Under the pieces are notes generated by a model that ran no database searches, was not told the origin of the DNA, and saw only the letters and a program-made list of their open reading frames with translations. Made by a program: the position numbers and the translations under genes. This document shows, piece by piece, positions 14,213 through 21,998 of a stretch of DNA of 24,484 nucleotides. The stretch is from assembly GCA_041736915.1 (NCBI GenBank), contig JBGSST010000366.1:1-24484 (forward strand). The letters are read 5' to 3'. Origin of the DNA: JBGSST01 sp041736915 (GTDB lineage Bacteria; Bdellovibrionota; FAC87; UBA2466). Position 1 is the stretch's first letter. Every line of letters begins with the position of its first letter.

Positions 14213-15721
14213 ATGAGCAACATTTACCAGAACTTGGCTCGGCGTGTCGGCCCCGTGGCCACGGCGTTCGCGCTGCTTACTTTCGAGGCGCAATCCTTCC
14301 CCTTGGTCGTTTCTTCGGATCGGCAAGCCGAGCTCGTGACTTGTGGCTGTTCCATCGAACAGCTGGGCGGGCTGTCGCGCATTCCGGCAGCACTAGCGTC
14401 AAAAGGGCTGAAGCCGGATAAGGAACGCTTGTGGCTGGATGGCGGCGACCTTTTCTTCACCTCGCTGGGATTGTCCGAAGAGCGGCTGGGGAAGGAAAAG
14501 GACGGAGCCCGGCTTTTGGCCAAGGTTTATAAACAGTGGGGCGTAGAGGTCATGACTCCCGGACCCAAGGATCTGGCGGGCGGGGTGGGGTTTTTGAAGG
14601 AGATGACTGCGGCGGCCGGCATCGAGGCCGTTTCCGCCAACCTGCGCGATGAGCAAGACCAGCTTCTCTTCAAGCCGTGGAAAATGGTGAAACGAACGGG
14701 GTACCAGATCGCCGTCGTTGGCGTATCGGGTAAGGGCATTTTCGAGAAGGTGCCGGGAGTGCGGGTTTCGGATGCCGATGCGGCCGTTCGACAGGCCTTC
14801 ATCGAGGCCAAGCGGGCCGGAGCGAATTTCTTCGTCGTGCTTTCGCAGGCTGGCTTGAGTGAGGACAAGGCGCGCGCCAAGTTGGTGGAGGCCGATGTCT
14901 GGATTAGCGGTGCGGCCACCGACTCGCTGGCGGAGCCGCTCAAAGTGGGTAAGACCTGGATTGCGCAGCTTTTGCCCCAGGGGCAACAGGTGGGCGTATT
15001 TTATGTGGAACCGAAAAAAGAAGTGCGCTTCGAATCCATCAGCGTGGTGCACAATCTCAAGGAAGACAAAAAGATAAAGCGCGAAATCGATGCCCTGAAG
15101 AAGAAGCAAAGGGCGGCGGACGTGCCGAAGGCCGCCAGCGGGAAAATGCAAAAGTTTGTCGCCAATTTCGAGGCTTGTCGCCGTTGTCACGCCAAGCAGG
15201 TGGCCTTTTGGGAAGGTACCGATCACGCTTCGGCGTACCTAGTGCTCTACTCCAAGAACACCCACTTCGACCGCGAGTGCATTACCTGCCACACGTTGGG
15301 CTTCGAGAAGGATCCGCGCTTCGTCAAGATCGCTCACCCCCTACTGCTCGACGGCGAAAGTCCCAAGCCCGGAGAATCGTTCGCCGAAAACTTAGTGGCG
15401 GCGGCCTTTACCAAAGCCGGCATTGCCGACGCGACGAACTCGGCCCTTTCCCCGCGAGAAAAGCCGCAGGAGTACGCGAAGGTAAAGCGGGCCTATCACG
15501 AAGAGCTGGCGGCGTTACAGAAGGCGGGGCGACTCGAGAACTCATTCTTGGGCGTGCAGTGCGAACACTGCCACGGCAACCTCGTGGGCCATCCGCACGT
15601 AAAATCGCCGGTGAAAAAAGTGTCGGAGACGTCGTGCCGCGAATGCCACCGGGCGCCGAATGCCCCCAACTTTTCGCCCTCCATGATACCGAAGGTGGCT
15701 TGTCCTTTGATGGGCAGCTAG
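14213..15721 (+). CDS. Exported metallophosphoesterase-like domain fused to a four-haem cytochrome c554-type domain
   Basis: This 502-aa protein has a signal peptide (basic RR then VGPVATAFALLTF). Residues ~30-280 resemble the UshA/5'-nucleotidase fold: LWLDGGDLFF matches the GD metal motif, and VMTPGPKDLAGG sits where GNHD/E is expected. Asn and His are lost there, and no DxH motif precedes it, so metal catalysis is doubtful. A C44-G-C46 motif followed by EQLGGLSR is typical of an uncharacterised group of such fusion proteins. The C-terminal part has four c-type haem sites, CRRCH (322), CITCH (356), CEHCH (450) and CRECH (475), with HASAY and ending KVACPLMGS, as in cytochrome c554-like proteins. 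The start at 14198 is an alternative. The stop overlaps that of the convergent ampG (CTAG). Confidence 0.85.
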   Translation: MSNIYQNLARRVGPVATAFALLTFEAQSFPLVVSSDRQAELVTCGCSIEQLGGLSRIPAALASKGLKPDKERLWLDGGDLFFTSLGLSEERLGKEKDGARLLAKVYKQWGVEVMTPGPKDLAGGVGFLKEMTAAAGIEAVSANLRDEQDQLLFKPWKMVKRTGYQIAVVGVSGKGIFEKVPGVRVSDADAAVRQAFIEAKRAGANFFVVLSQAGLSEDKARAKLVEADVWISGAATDSLAEPLKVGKTWIAQLLPQGQQVGVFYVEPKKEVRFESISVVHNLKEDKKIKREIDALKKKQRAADVPKAASGKMQKFVANFEACRRCHAKQVAFWEGTDHASAYLVLYSKNTHFDRECITCHTLGFEKDPRFVKIAHPLLLDGESPKPGESFAENLVAAAFTKAGIADATNSALSPREKPQEYAKVKRAYHEELAALQKAGRLENSFLGVQCEHCHGNLVGHPHVKSPVKKVSETSCRECHRAPNAPNFSPSMIPKVACPLMGS

Positions 15722-16959
15722 ATCGAAATGCGCCCCTCGGCGTCTTCTTTGATCTTTAGCGACAGAAGTATCCCCGGAATCGCAATCAAGCCGCAGAAGA
15801 TGAAGAACGTCGACCAGCCCATCCATTCGACCATGTAGCCCGTGGGGGCTCCGGACAAATACCGCGGCACGCCCATCACGCTGGTGAGCAGCGCGTACTG
15901 GGTGGCGGTAAATTTCTTGTTGGTTAGCCGTGCGATGAGCGTGCTGAAGGCGGCGGTGCCGAGTCCGGCCGTGAAGTTCTCGAAGGCAATCACCGAGCCC
16001 AGGGCCACGATGTGGTGCGGGACCGTCGCCAGAAAAGCGAAGGCGCCCGTCGATATCGCCTGAAAGATTCCAAAAACAAAAAGCGCGTCGCGAATTTTGG
16101 TCTTCAGCATGACGACGCCACCGGCAATCGATCCCAGCGCAATGGCGACCCAGCCGACCCACTTACCGACGAGTCCAATCTCCGTTTTTGTGTAGGTGAG
16201 ATCGATATAGAACTTGGTGGTCAGCGCGCTGCCCATGTTGTCGCCCAGCTTGTAGAGCAGAATGAACAAGATGAGAAAGAGCGCGCCCTGGCGTTGAAAG
16301 AAGTCAGCGAAGGGATGCACGATCGATTCGTAGAACGTCGAAGGCGGACGCACCGCGACCTCGGGCTCTTTACTGAGAAAGATAGAAACGATCGCCGGTA
16401 CGAACGACACCAGCATGAGCTGGTAGACCTGCGTCCAGGGAATGTGGTCGGCGAGCACGAGCGCGAGCGACCCGGCGATGAGCCGGTATGAGATCAAAAA
16501 CGAAAGTGTGTTGGCGGACAGCCCGAGAGCAATTTCCGAATCTTTGAGGTATTCGCGCCGCCAGGCATCCAGCGCGATATCCAGCGTGGCGCCGAGGAAA
16601 GCGATGATCACCGCGACCACCGCGATGTTCTGTACGCTTACTTTGGGATCGAGCACGCTCATGTAGAAGGTCGCGACCACAAGGAGGAGCTGCGACAACA
16701 AGATCCAACCTTTGCGCCGCCCTAGCGGCAGGGCGAAACGATCGAGCAGCGGGGCCCAGAGAAATTTCAACGTATACGGCGTGGCTACCGCCGTGAGCAG
16801 ACCGATCGTTTTGATGTCGATACCGGCGTCAGTCACCCAGGCCTGCAGTAGGCTACCGCCGATGAGCGCCGGCACCATTCCCGATACTAGCCCCTGCGCC
16901 GCTACGGTCAGCATGCGCGCGCTCGTGAAGATACGCGCGACCTCTTTCAGATTCGCCAT
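15718..16959 (-). CDS. ampG: AmpG-type muropeptide permease (MFS)
   Basis: This 413-aa inner-membrane protein has about 12 hydrophobic segments and the AmpG hallmark LKFLWAPLLDRFALPLGRRKGW after helix 2, with a second conserved charged loop ALDAWRREYL. AmpG imports anhydro-muropeptides for recycling; in a predatory lifestyle it could also salvage prey wall material, though this is inference. E. coli AmpG is ~490 aa with 14 helices, so this is the shorter 12-helix form. The gene lies 34 bases downstream of the SCO1/SenC gene on the same strand and may be co-transcribed with it. Its stop codon shares CTAG with the stop of the convergent cytochrome gene, and no terminator is seen between them. 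Confidence 0.88.
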   Translation of the reverse strand: MANLKEVARIFTSARMLTVAAQGLVSGMVPALIGGSLLQAWVTDAGIDIKTIGLLTAVATPYTLKFLWAPLLDRFALPLGRRKGWILLSQLLLVVATFYMSVLDPKVSVQNIAVVAVIIAFLGATLDIALDAWRREYLKDSEIALGLSANTLSFLISYRLIAGSLALVLADHIPWTQVYQLMLVSFVPAIVSIFLSKEPEVAVRPPSTFYESIVHPFADFFQRQGALFLILFILLYKLGDNMGSALTTKFYIDLTYTKTEIGLVGKWVGWVAIALGSIAGGVVMLKTKIRDALFVFGIFQAISTGAFAFLATVPHHIVALGSVIAFENFTAGLGTAAFSTLIARLTNKKFTATQYALLTSVMGVPRYLSGAPTGYMVEWMGWSTFFIFCGLIAIPGILLSLKIKEDAEGRISI

Positions 16960-16993
16960 CTGAAAATGGTAACAGAATTACGGGCTTATTTTC

Positions 16994-17542
16994 TTAAGAC
17001 TTCGGAGCCCGCTTCTTCGCCGCTTCAAGTACGTCGGGTACTTTCCACTCGTTGTCTTTGAACTGCGCCACTTCGTTCATTTCGGGATCCAGCAGAATGT
17101 GTTTGGAGTTGTGCGCGATGGTATTCAGATTGGGGAAGCCGATTACGTTGAACTCGCTGGCAAACTCGGCCAGCACTTTTGGATCGCCCGTGGCCATTAC
17201 GCCTTCGGGAAGAGTGAGCGAGAACCGCTTGCCGTAAGCCTTCATCGCTTTCGGCGTGTCATTGTCCGGATCTAGCGTTACCGCGAGCGAGCGGATCGAC
17301 TTGCCCTTGAGCGCCGGATCTTTCTTCCACACGGCCAGAGTTTGGCGGGTTAGCTTCAGCGAGAGTGGACACATCTTCGGTAGCGGGCAACGCGTGTAGA
17401 TGAAGGTTACGAAAACGAAATGTCCCTTCAAGTCGTGAAGCTGAAACGGTTTTCCTTCCTGATTCACCATCGGAAAGTTCTTAATTGGAGTGGCCAAAGC
17501 CGCTTGGGCGATGAAAAAAGCGATGCAGAGTAGGCGCTTCAT
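16994..17542 (-). CDS. SCO1/SenC family copper/thiol protein
   Basis: This 182-aa exported thioredoxin-fold protein has the signal peptide MKRLLCIAFFIAQAALA. SCO proteins deliver copper to the CuA site of cytochrome oxidase or act as thiol reductases. The expected CxxxCP motif appears as C52-PLPKM-C58-P, with five residues between the cysteines, and the family histidine is probably H144 in IAHNSKHILLDP. Both cysteines and the histidine are therefore present, but metal geometry may differ from the CX3C form. GAGGGGG just before the ATG could serve as a close ribosome binding site. It is followed on the same strand by ampG and is divergent from the glycosyltransferase. Confidence 0.88.
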   Translation of the reverse strand: MKRLLCIAFFIAQAALATPIKNFPMVNQEGKPFQLHDLKGHFVFVTFIYTRCPLPKMCPLSLKLTRQTLAVWKKDPALKGKSIRSLAVTLDPDNDTPKAMKAYGKRFSLTLPEGVMATGDPKVLAEFASEFNVIGFPNLNTIAHNSKHILLDPEMNEVAQFKDNEWKVPDVLEAAKKRAPKS

Positions 17543-17641
17543 GCCCCCTCTTTACGGGACTCCAGCCCAAAAATCCAGCCAAAACGGCCCAGTAATATCA
17601 ACAACTTAGCGCTTAGCCCGACGAATGGCCTAGGTTCGCGA

Positions 17642-17647
17642 TATGAT
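17642..17647 (+). promoter_or_regulatory. Possible -10 element of the glycosyltransferase gene
   Basis: TATGAT matches five of six bases of TATAAT, 17 bases before the ATG. No good -35 is seen, and no clear ribosome binding site precedes the ATG. Confidence 0.25.
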
Positions 17648-17664
17648 TAGCTTTCATCACGATC

Positions 17665-18930
17665 ATGCGCATCCTTCTTCTCAATCAGACCTTCTTTCCG
17701 GACCAGCTAGCGACGTCTCAGCACGTCACCGACTTTGCCCTCTTTCTAAAAGAGAAAGGGCATGAGGTTTTAGTGGTTACGGACCGGAGCGATTACGAGA
17801 CGTGCACGAAAAATTATCTCCCCCACGAAACGTATCAGGGCATCGATATTTATCGCGTGCGCGGGGCGATGTTCGGTAAGCGCAGCTTCTTGCATCGGGC
17901 GATCGACGGGGCCTTCTTCCACTTGTCCGTTTTTCTCAAGTTATGGTCGGTGCCCAAGCCTGAGCTCATCATTAGCTTCACTTCACCGCCGCTAATTGGG
18001 GTAACGGGTTCGCTGTTTGCCTGGATGCAGGGGATTCGCTCGGTACAGTGGCTGATGGATGTAAATCCCGACGCCGCGATCGAAGTGGGTTACCTGAGGC
18101 GTGGCGGGATAATTTCGAGGATGCTGCTCGCGGTTTTCCAAAATTCTTTACGGCTCAATCACTCGATTGTCGTGCTGGATCGCTGGATGAAGGAAAAGGT
18201 TACCCAACGTGGGGTAGCCGCCTCGAAGATCGTCGTCATTCCACCGTGGCCAGTGCAAGCGGCTCCTCCCAAGGGTGGTCTGGATTCTGCGTCGGCGAAA
18301 AAAACCTTTGGGTGGGATGGTGGCACGATCCTGCTGTACTCCGGGAATCACAGCATCGTTCACCCACTCGATACCGTGCTGCAAGGTGCGCTCGCGCTCA
18401 AAAACGATCCGTCGGTGCATCTCGTGTTCGCGGGCGGTGGTTTGCGCGTGAACGATGTGACGAGGTTCAAGGAGGAGCACCAGCTTGACTCCATTACGCA
18501 GATTGCCCGCCAACCACGCGAGCAGCTGGCAAATCTTTTGGCCGCGGCCGACATTCACATCGTCGTGTTGGGGCCCCATATGTCGGGGTTAGTGCATTCT
18601 TCGAAAATTTACGGCGTGTTGCTGGCGGGAAAGCCATTCATCTTCGTGGGGCCCAAGAAGAGCCACGTCGTGGATCTACTAAGCGATGCGCGCTTGGGAT
18701 TTCACGTGGAGCATGGCGACGTTGCGGGCTTCTTGGCCGCGGTCGAAAAGATCCGTGCTCTCCGCAAAGAAGAGCTTATTGCCGGGGCGGTCATCAACCG
18801 GGCGATCGTGGAGCGGGACTTCACTCGCGATCACGTGTGTCAGAAGTTCTTGGAACGGCTTTCGCTCACTCCGAGAACTATTTCCCCTCACGTACCAGAT
18901 TTCGATTCCAAGACGGAATCTCTACCGTAA
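17665..18930 (+). CDS. GT4-family (WbuB-like) glycosyltransferase
   Basis: This 421-aa GT-B fold enzyme transfers a sugar from a nucleotide-sugar donor, probably in LPS O-antigen or exopolysaccharide synthesis. The N-terminal Rossmann domain begins MRILLLNQTFFPDQLATSQH, a start typical of WbuB-like GT4 enzymes. The second domain begins near residue 215 with ILLYSGNHSIVHPLDTVL and contains VFAGGGLRVND. The donor-site region is AADIHIVVLGPHMSGLVHSSKIYGVLLAGKPFI, where SSKIYGVLLAGKP corresponds to the conserved (S/P)xKxxEYLAAGKP loop. The donor and acceptor are not readable. The gene stands alone between divergent SCO and convergent ferredoxin genes, and its last 53 bases overlap the ferredoxin 3' end. 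Confidence 0.88.
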   Translation: MRILLLNQTFFPDQLATSQHVTDFALFLKEKGHEVLVVTDRSDYETCTKNYLPHETYQGIDIYRVRGAMFGKRSFLHRAIDGAFFHLSVFLKLWSVPKPELIISFTSPPLIGVTGSLFAWMQGIRSVQWLMDVNPDAAIEVGYLRRGGIISRMLLAVFQNSLRLNHSIVVLDRWMKEKVTQRGVAASKIVVIPPWPVQAAPPKGGLDSASAKKTFGWDGGTILLYSGNHSIVHPLDTVLQGALALKNDPSVHLVFAGGGLRVNDVTRFKEEHQLDSITQIARQPREQLANLLAAADIHIVVLGPHMSGLVHSSKIYGVLLAGKPFIFVGPKKSHVVDLLSDARLGFHVEHGDVAGFLAAVEKIRALRKEELIAGAVINRAIVERDFTRDHVCQKFLERLSLTPRTISPHVPDFDSKTESLP

Positions 18931-19291
18931 CGTCCGAATCGCCGTTCGGAACGCACTGGCAGGAGAGGCGAGAGCTAGGACGAACGTCCGGCGCAAGGTC
19001 CAGCATGTCTTGCTCGGAATCTTCGGAGAAGGAGCAGGTTTGGGCTCCCTGAGTCACGTATACGTGGCACGTGGAGCAGGCGACCACTCCGCCGCAAGCA
19101 TGATCGATTTCCACGCCATTGTGCAGAGCAATGTCTAACAAACTGCCGGGCAATCCCGTCTCTCCATAAGGAACTTTGGCGGGGTCCACTTCGATGACGA
19201 CGTCTTTCACGTCGCCCTTGAAGGTGACTTTGTAAGCCTTTTTCGGCTTCGGCGCGTTTGGCTGCCGGATGTAGGGATTTGTGCCGCCCAT
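18878..19291 (-). CDS. Adrenodoxin-type 2Fe-2S ferredoxin
   Basis: This 137-aa cytoplasmic electron carrier has the 2Fe-2S ligands C66-x5-C72-x2-C75 (HACGGVVACSTCHVYV) and C111 in RLSCQ, with the adrenodoxin/ISC signature SEDSEQDMLDLAPDVRPSSRLSCQ region. The start is the ATG at 19291 with AGGA a few bases upstream. A GTG 21 codons earlier (19354) is in frame but would run into the divergent redoxin gene. The N-terminus MGGTNPYIRQPNAPKPKK is an extension of about 20 residues before the beta-grasp fold. ISC ferredoxins normally sit with iscS/U/hscA; here it is solitary. Function in Fe-S assembly or P450-type electron supply cannot be distinguished. Confidence 0.92.
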   Translation of the reverse strand: MGGTNPYIRQPNAPKPKKAYKVTFKGDVKDVVIEVDPAKVPYGETGLPGSLLDIALHNGVEIDHACGGVVACSTCHVYVTQGAQTCSFSEDSEQDMLDLAPDVRPSSRLSCQCVPNGDSDVTVEIPSWNRNLVREGK

Positions 19292-19332
19292 AAGTCCTGT
19301 GTTAAAAAATCCATATAGCAAACGGGGGAACC

Positions 19333-19899
19333 ATGCGCCATGTAATCTTTTCACTACTGTTTTTCGCCACTTCGGCTTTTTCTTTGGCTCCGGGTAACGT
19401 CGCCCCGGGGTTCAAGCTGACGGGCACCGACGGCGCGTCTTACGATCTCAAAGAGGCGCTGAAAACGAACCAAGCCGCAGTCGTGCTGTTCGTGGCTACC
19501 AAGTGCCCTTACTCCAACGCTTACAACGAGCGTTACAACGCTTTGGCCGCTGACCTGAAAAAACTGGGTAAGAAAGTCGCCTTTTTCGCCATCAACTCGA
19601 ACGACACCGAGCCTATGGACGAAGTGAAAAAGCACGCGGGTGAGCACAAGTTCAGCTTTCCGGTGCTGAAAGATGAAAAACACGCCATCGCGGATGCTTA
19701 TAAGGCGGAGAAGACTCCGGAGGCTTACCTCATTGGGGCTGACGGCAAAATTTTCTATCACGGCCGTATCGACGATGACACGCAAGGCAAAAAGATCACC
19801 CGCAAAGACCTATGGGTCGCGCTGGACGAGCATCTAGGCGGCAAGAAGGTTGCGGTGGCCGAGACCAAAGCGTTCGGTTGCAGTATCAAGCGCAAGTGA
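19333..19899 (+). CDS. Exported redoxin (AhpC/TSA-like) with C-terminal GCSIK cysteine
   Basis: This 188-aa thioredoxin-fold protein has the signal peptide MRHVIFSLLFFATSAFS. The active-site cysteine C58 lies in TKCPYSNAYNERY, with Ser where a CxxC partner would be, and the cis-proline is in KTPEAY (P129). A second cysteine, C183, lies in the conserved tail AFGCSIKR. FHGRIDDD-type sequence (YHGRIDDDTQG) is typical of this uncharacterised redoxin group. A C58-C183 disulfide is a reasonable mechanism but unproven. The ATG follows GGGGGAACC. The gene is divergent from the ferredoxin (41-base gap) and overlaps the next thioredoxin gene by one base (TGATG). Confidence 0.88.
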   Translation: MRHVIFSLLFFATSAFSLAPGNVAPGFKLTGTDGASYDLKEALKTNQAAVVLFVATKCPYSNAYNERYNALAADLKKLGKKVAFFAINSNDTEPMDEVKKHAGEHKFSFPVLKDEKHAIADAYKAEKTPEAYLIGADGKIFYHGRIDDDTQGKKITRKDLWVALDEHLGGKKVAVAETKAFGCSIKRK

Positions 19900-20411
19900 T
19901 GCGGGCGAACCTCTTCATAGCTTTCGCGGCGGCCTGTCTCATTGCGGGACCGGCCGTCGCAGCCAAGAAGCCAAAGAAGTCACTGGCGGCTCCCAAAGAT
20001 CCGGCCGGTGGTTACTTGCTTCCCAAAGAGATCGACAAGCTAAAGCAGGACAAATGCGCCTTCTTCCACGTGTGGGCTACGTGGTGCACCATCTGCATGG
20101 ACGAAATGCCCGACCTCATTAAAGTGCTGAAGGGCATCAAAGACGTTAAGCCCGTCATCATCGACGTCAGCTCCATCAGCGTTCAGGATAGTTTTTCGAA
20201 ACGGTGGATGCAGCAGCTGCGTCCGGGATTTCCGACTTACTTGAAACCAGACGTGAAGGATGAGGAATACCTCAACGCCATCGATAAAAATTTCTCGGGG
20301 ACGTTGCCTTATTCTGCAGTGTTTAAAAAAGGTAAGCTCTTGAAATCATGGACCGGCCAGGTAGACCTCAAAACTCTTAACGCGGAATTTCAAACTCTCT
20401 GCGCCAAGTAA
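19899..20411 (+). CDS. Exported TlpA/ResA-like thioredoxin
   Basis: This 170-aa protein has the signal peptide MRANLFIAFAAACLIAGPAVA and a periplasmic thioredoxin fold with CxxC in WATWC63-TIC66-MDEMP and the cis-proline in GTLPYSAVF (P137). Such proteins reduce apocytochrome c cysteines or recycle other periplasmic thiols. Two additional cysteines (C53 and the near-terminal C168) are unusual. Its ATG shares bases with the stop of the redoxin gene (TGATG), so the two are translated together and may be redox partners. Frame upstream of this ATG lies inside the redoxin gene and is not used. Confidence 0.88.
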   Translation: MRANLFIAFAAACLIAGPAVAAKKPKKSLAAPKDPAGGYLLPKEIDKLKQDKCAFFHVWATWCTICMDEMPDLIKVLKGIKDVKPVIIDVSSISVQDSFSKRWMQQLRPGFPTYLKPDVKDEEYLNAIDKNFSGTLPYSAVFKKGKLLKSWTGQVDLKTLNAEFQTLCAK

Positions 20412-20424
20412 GGCCCCGCGGTCA

Positions 20425-20453
20425 TTGAGCCGGGCCCCAATCCCAAGTAAACT
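20425..20453 (+). promoter_or_regulatory. Possible sigma-70 promoter of the two-component operon
   Basis: TTGAGC (20425-20430), a 17-base spacer and TAAACT (20448-20453) lie about 70 bases before the kinase ATG in a 114-base gap that has no coding potential. This implies a leader of about 65 bases. The match is moderate. Confidence 0.35.
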
Positions 20454-20525
20454 ATAGAGGTAGAGGGCCGCCGGGTACCTTCCCGATTTCTGGCCTAACT
20501 TCCTTAAAATTCCTACGAAACCTAT

Positions 20526-21980
20526 ATGACCATTCGGGCAAGAATCGTTGCGTCTTTTTTTGCCGTGCTCTGCCTTTTCACGGTCGTGAGCTTGTACAGC
20601 TACACGAAGTCGAAAGAGGCGAACACGCGGCTCGGACTCATCAACGATCTGTTTCTCCCGGCTAGCCGCCACTTGGCGCAGCTACAAACCCATGCGCAAG
20701 GTCTTGCGGAAGACATCCGGCGTTACTATTTCCGGGTAGAGATGAAGCCAGAGAGCAGCACCTTCTCGCGCATGGTCCGGGATCTTTACCCCTACCTCAT
20801 CAGGAAAAAACTCACTGCGCTCGAAGAGCTCTTTCAAAAACAAGAGCACTCCGAAGTCAGTACCTTGATTCCCGAGCTGCAGGACAATCTGATTAAAATT
20901 CGTACGCTCTTCGATCGTATTGCTTCAAATTCGGATCAGACAGAATTTGAAAATCACTATAAAGAGCTTCGCGCGTATCTGCAGCAGCTCTCGCAGCGTC
21001 TCGAAGACGAGTCACAGCGGGTGACCCAGACCGTGCAGAAGGAAGGCCGTGAGAATCTCATCGCCGGCGTGATGTTATCGTTTTTCGTGATCGGCTTTGG
21101 CCTCGTGTCCGTGCTCATCTCTAACCGCAACCTGATGCCATTACCTTCGCTAATCGAAAGTGTCCGTAAAATTGCCGATGGCGACTTTAATCGCCGTCTC
21201 AAAGTGCGCACCAACGACAAAGACGAAGTAAGCACGTTGGCCCGAGAGTACAACCGCATGCTCGGCGCCCTGGAGGAGCGGGACAAAAAAATTTCGCTTC
21301 AACAGAAGGAGATCCTGCAGTCCGAACGACTGGCCGCCATCGGCCAGCTTTCTGCCGAAGTTGTGCACGAGATCCGCAATCCCCTCAACTCCATCAGCCT
21401 GAATATCGACTGGTTACAAGAGGAGCTGGGTACCGATAACGAAGAGATCCGCGACACGCTAATCAGCATCGCCCGCGAGATCTCGCGTCTGAACCAAATT
21501 ACCGAAAGCTACCTATCGCGTTCGCGGGGGCCCATCACGAACGAGCAGAAGACGGAAGTGAATGACTTGCTCGCCGAGATCATCGATTTTTCCCAGGAAG
21601 AAGATCGGGTGCGCAACATTCAGGTGGAGCTCGAGCTAGCCGGGCAGGGCGTTTACGTTCGCACCGATCGTGGTCGTATGCGCCAGGCCATTCTCAACGT
21701 TCTAAAGAACGCGCGCGAGGCGATGCCCCGCGGAGGGCGGCTTCGCGTGGCCACCGAAGTGCGCGACAACGTTTATCGTATCGTTATCGCCGATTCCGGC
21801 TACGGCATGAATGACTCGGTAAAGCACCGCACCTTCTCCCCTTTCTTTTCTACGAAGCCGAACGGTACCGGTATCGGCCTGGCGATCACCAAAGAGATCG
21901 TCGAAGAGGCTCAAGGCACCGTCGAATGCAGCAGCTCGCTGGGTAAAGGCACCACCTTTACGTTTCAATTTCCCGTCTGA
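20526..21980 (+). CDS. NtrB-type membrane sensor histidine kinase
   Basis: This 484-aa sensor has two membrane helices (about 8-25 and 179-198) around a ~150-residue, mostly helical periplasmic domain without a recognised ligand motif, then a HAMP linker (about 200-255) and a coiled-coil. The H-box is AEVVHEIRNPLNSI with H281, the class that partners NtrC-type regulators. The ATPase domain has the N-box N391-VLKN395, G1 DSGYGM (D423), the F-box FSPFFSTKP and G2 NGTGIGLA. All catalytic residues are present. The response regulator starts 18 bases downstream, so the two form a cognate pair. The stimulus is unknown; the upstream periplasmic thiol genes make redox or envelope stress a guess only. 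Confidence 0.95.
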   Translation: MTIRARIVASFFAVLCLFTVVSLYSYTKSKEANTRLGLINDLFLPASRHLAQLQTHAQGLAEDIRRYYFRVEMKPESSTFSRMVRDLYPYLIRKKLTALEELFQKQEHSEVSTLIPELQDNLIKIRTLFDRIASNSDQTEFENHYKELRAYLQQLSQRLEDESQRVTQTVQKEGRENLIAGVMLSFFVIGFGLVSVLISNRNLMPLPSLIESVRKIADGDFNRRLKVRTNDKDEVSTLAREYNRMLGALEERDKKISLQQKEILQSERLAAIGQLSAEVVHEIRNPLNSISLNIDWLQEELGTDNEEIRDTLISIAREISRLNQITESYLSRSRGPITNEQKTEVNDLLAEIIDFSQEEDRVRNIQVELELAGQGVYVRTDRGRMRQAILNVLKNAREAMPRGGRLRVATEVRDNVYRIVIADSGYGMNDSVKHRTFSPFFSTKPNGTGIGLAITKEIVEEAQGTVECSSSLGKGTTFTFQFPV

Positions 21981-21998
21981 CCTAGAGGTAAGTTACCT

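Noticed and set aside
14342..14350. Selenocysteine in the CGC motif of the UshA-like domain
   Set aside because: Both codons are TGT (Cys); no in-frame TGA is present.
14399..15226. 275-codon minus-strand frame across the cytochrome fusion gene
   Set aside because: The plus strand encodes clear haem motifs and a signal peptide; the reverse frame has none.
17610..17640. Sigma-54 promoter TGGCC...TTCGC before the glycosyltransferase
   Set aside because: The GG-to-GC spacing is one base too short, and the -12 element does not match TTGC.
20412..20440. Terminator after the TlpA-like gene (GGCCC...GGGCC)
   Set aside because: The arms are short with a large loop and no T-rich tract follows.
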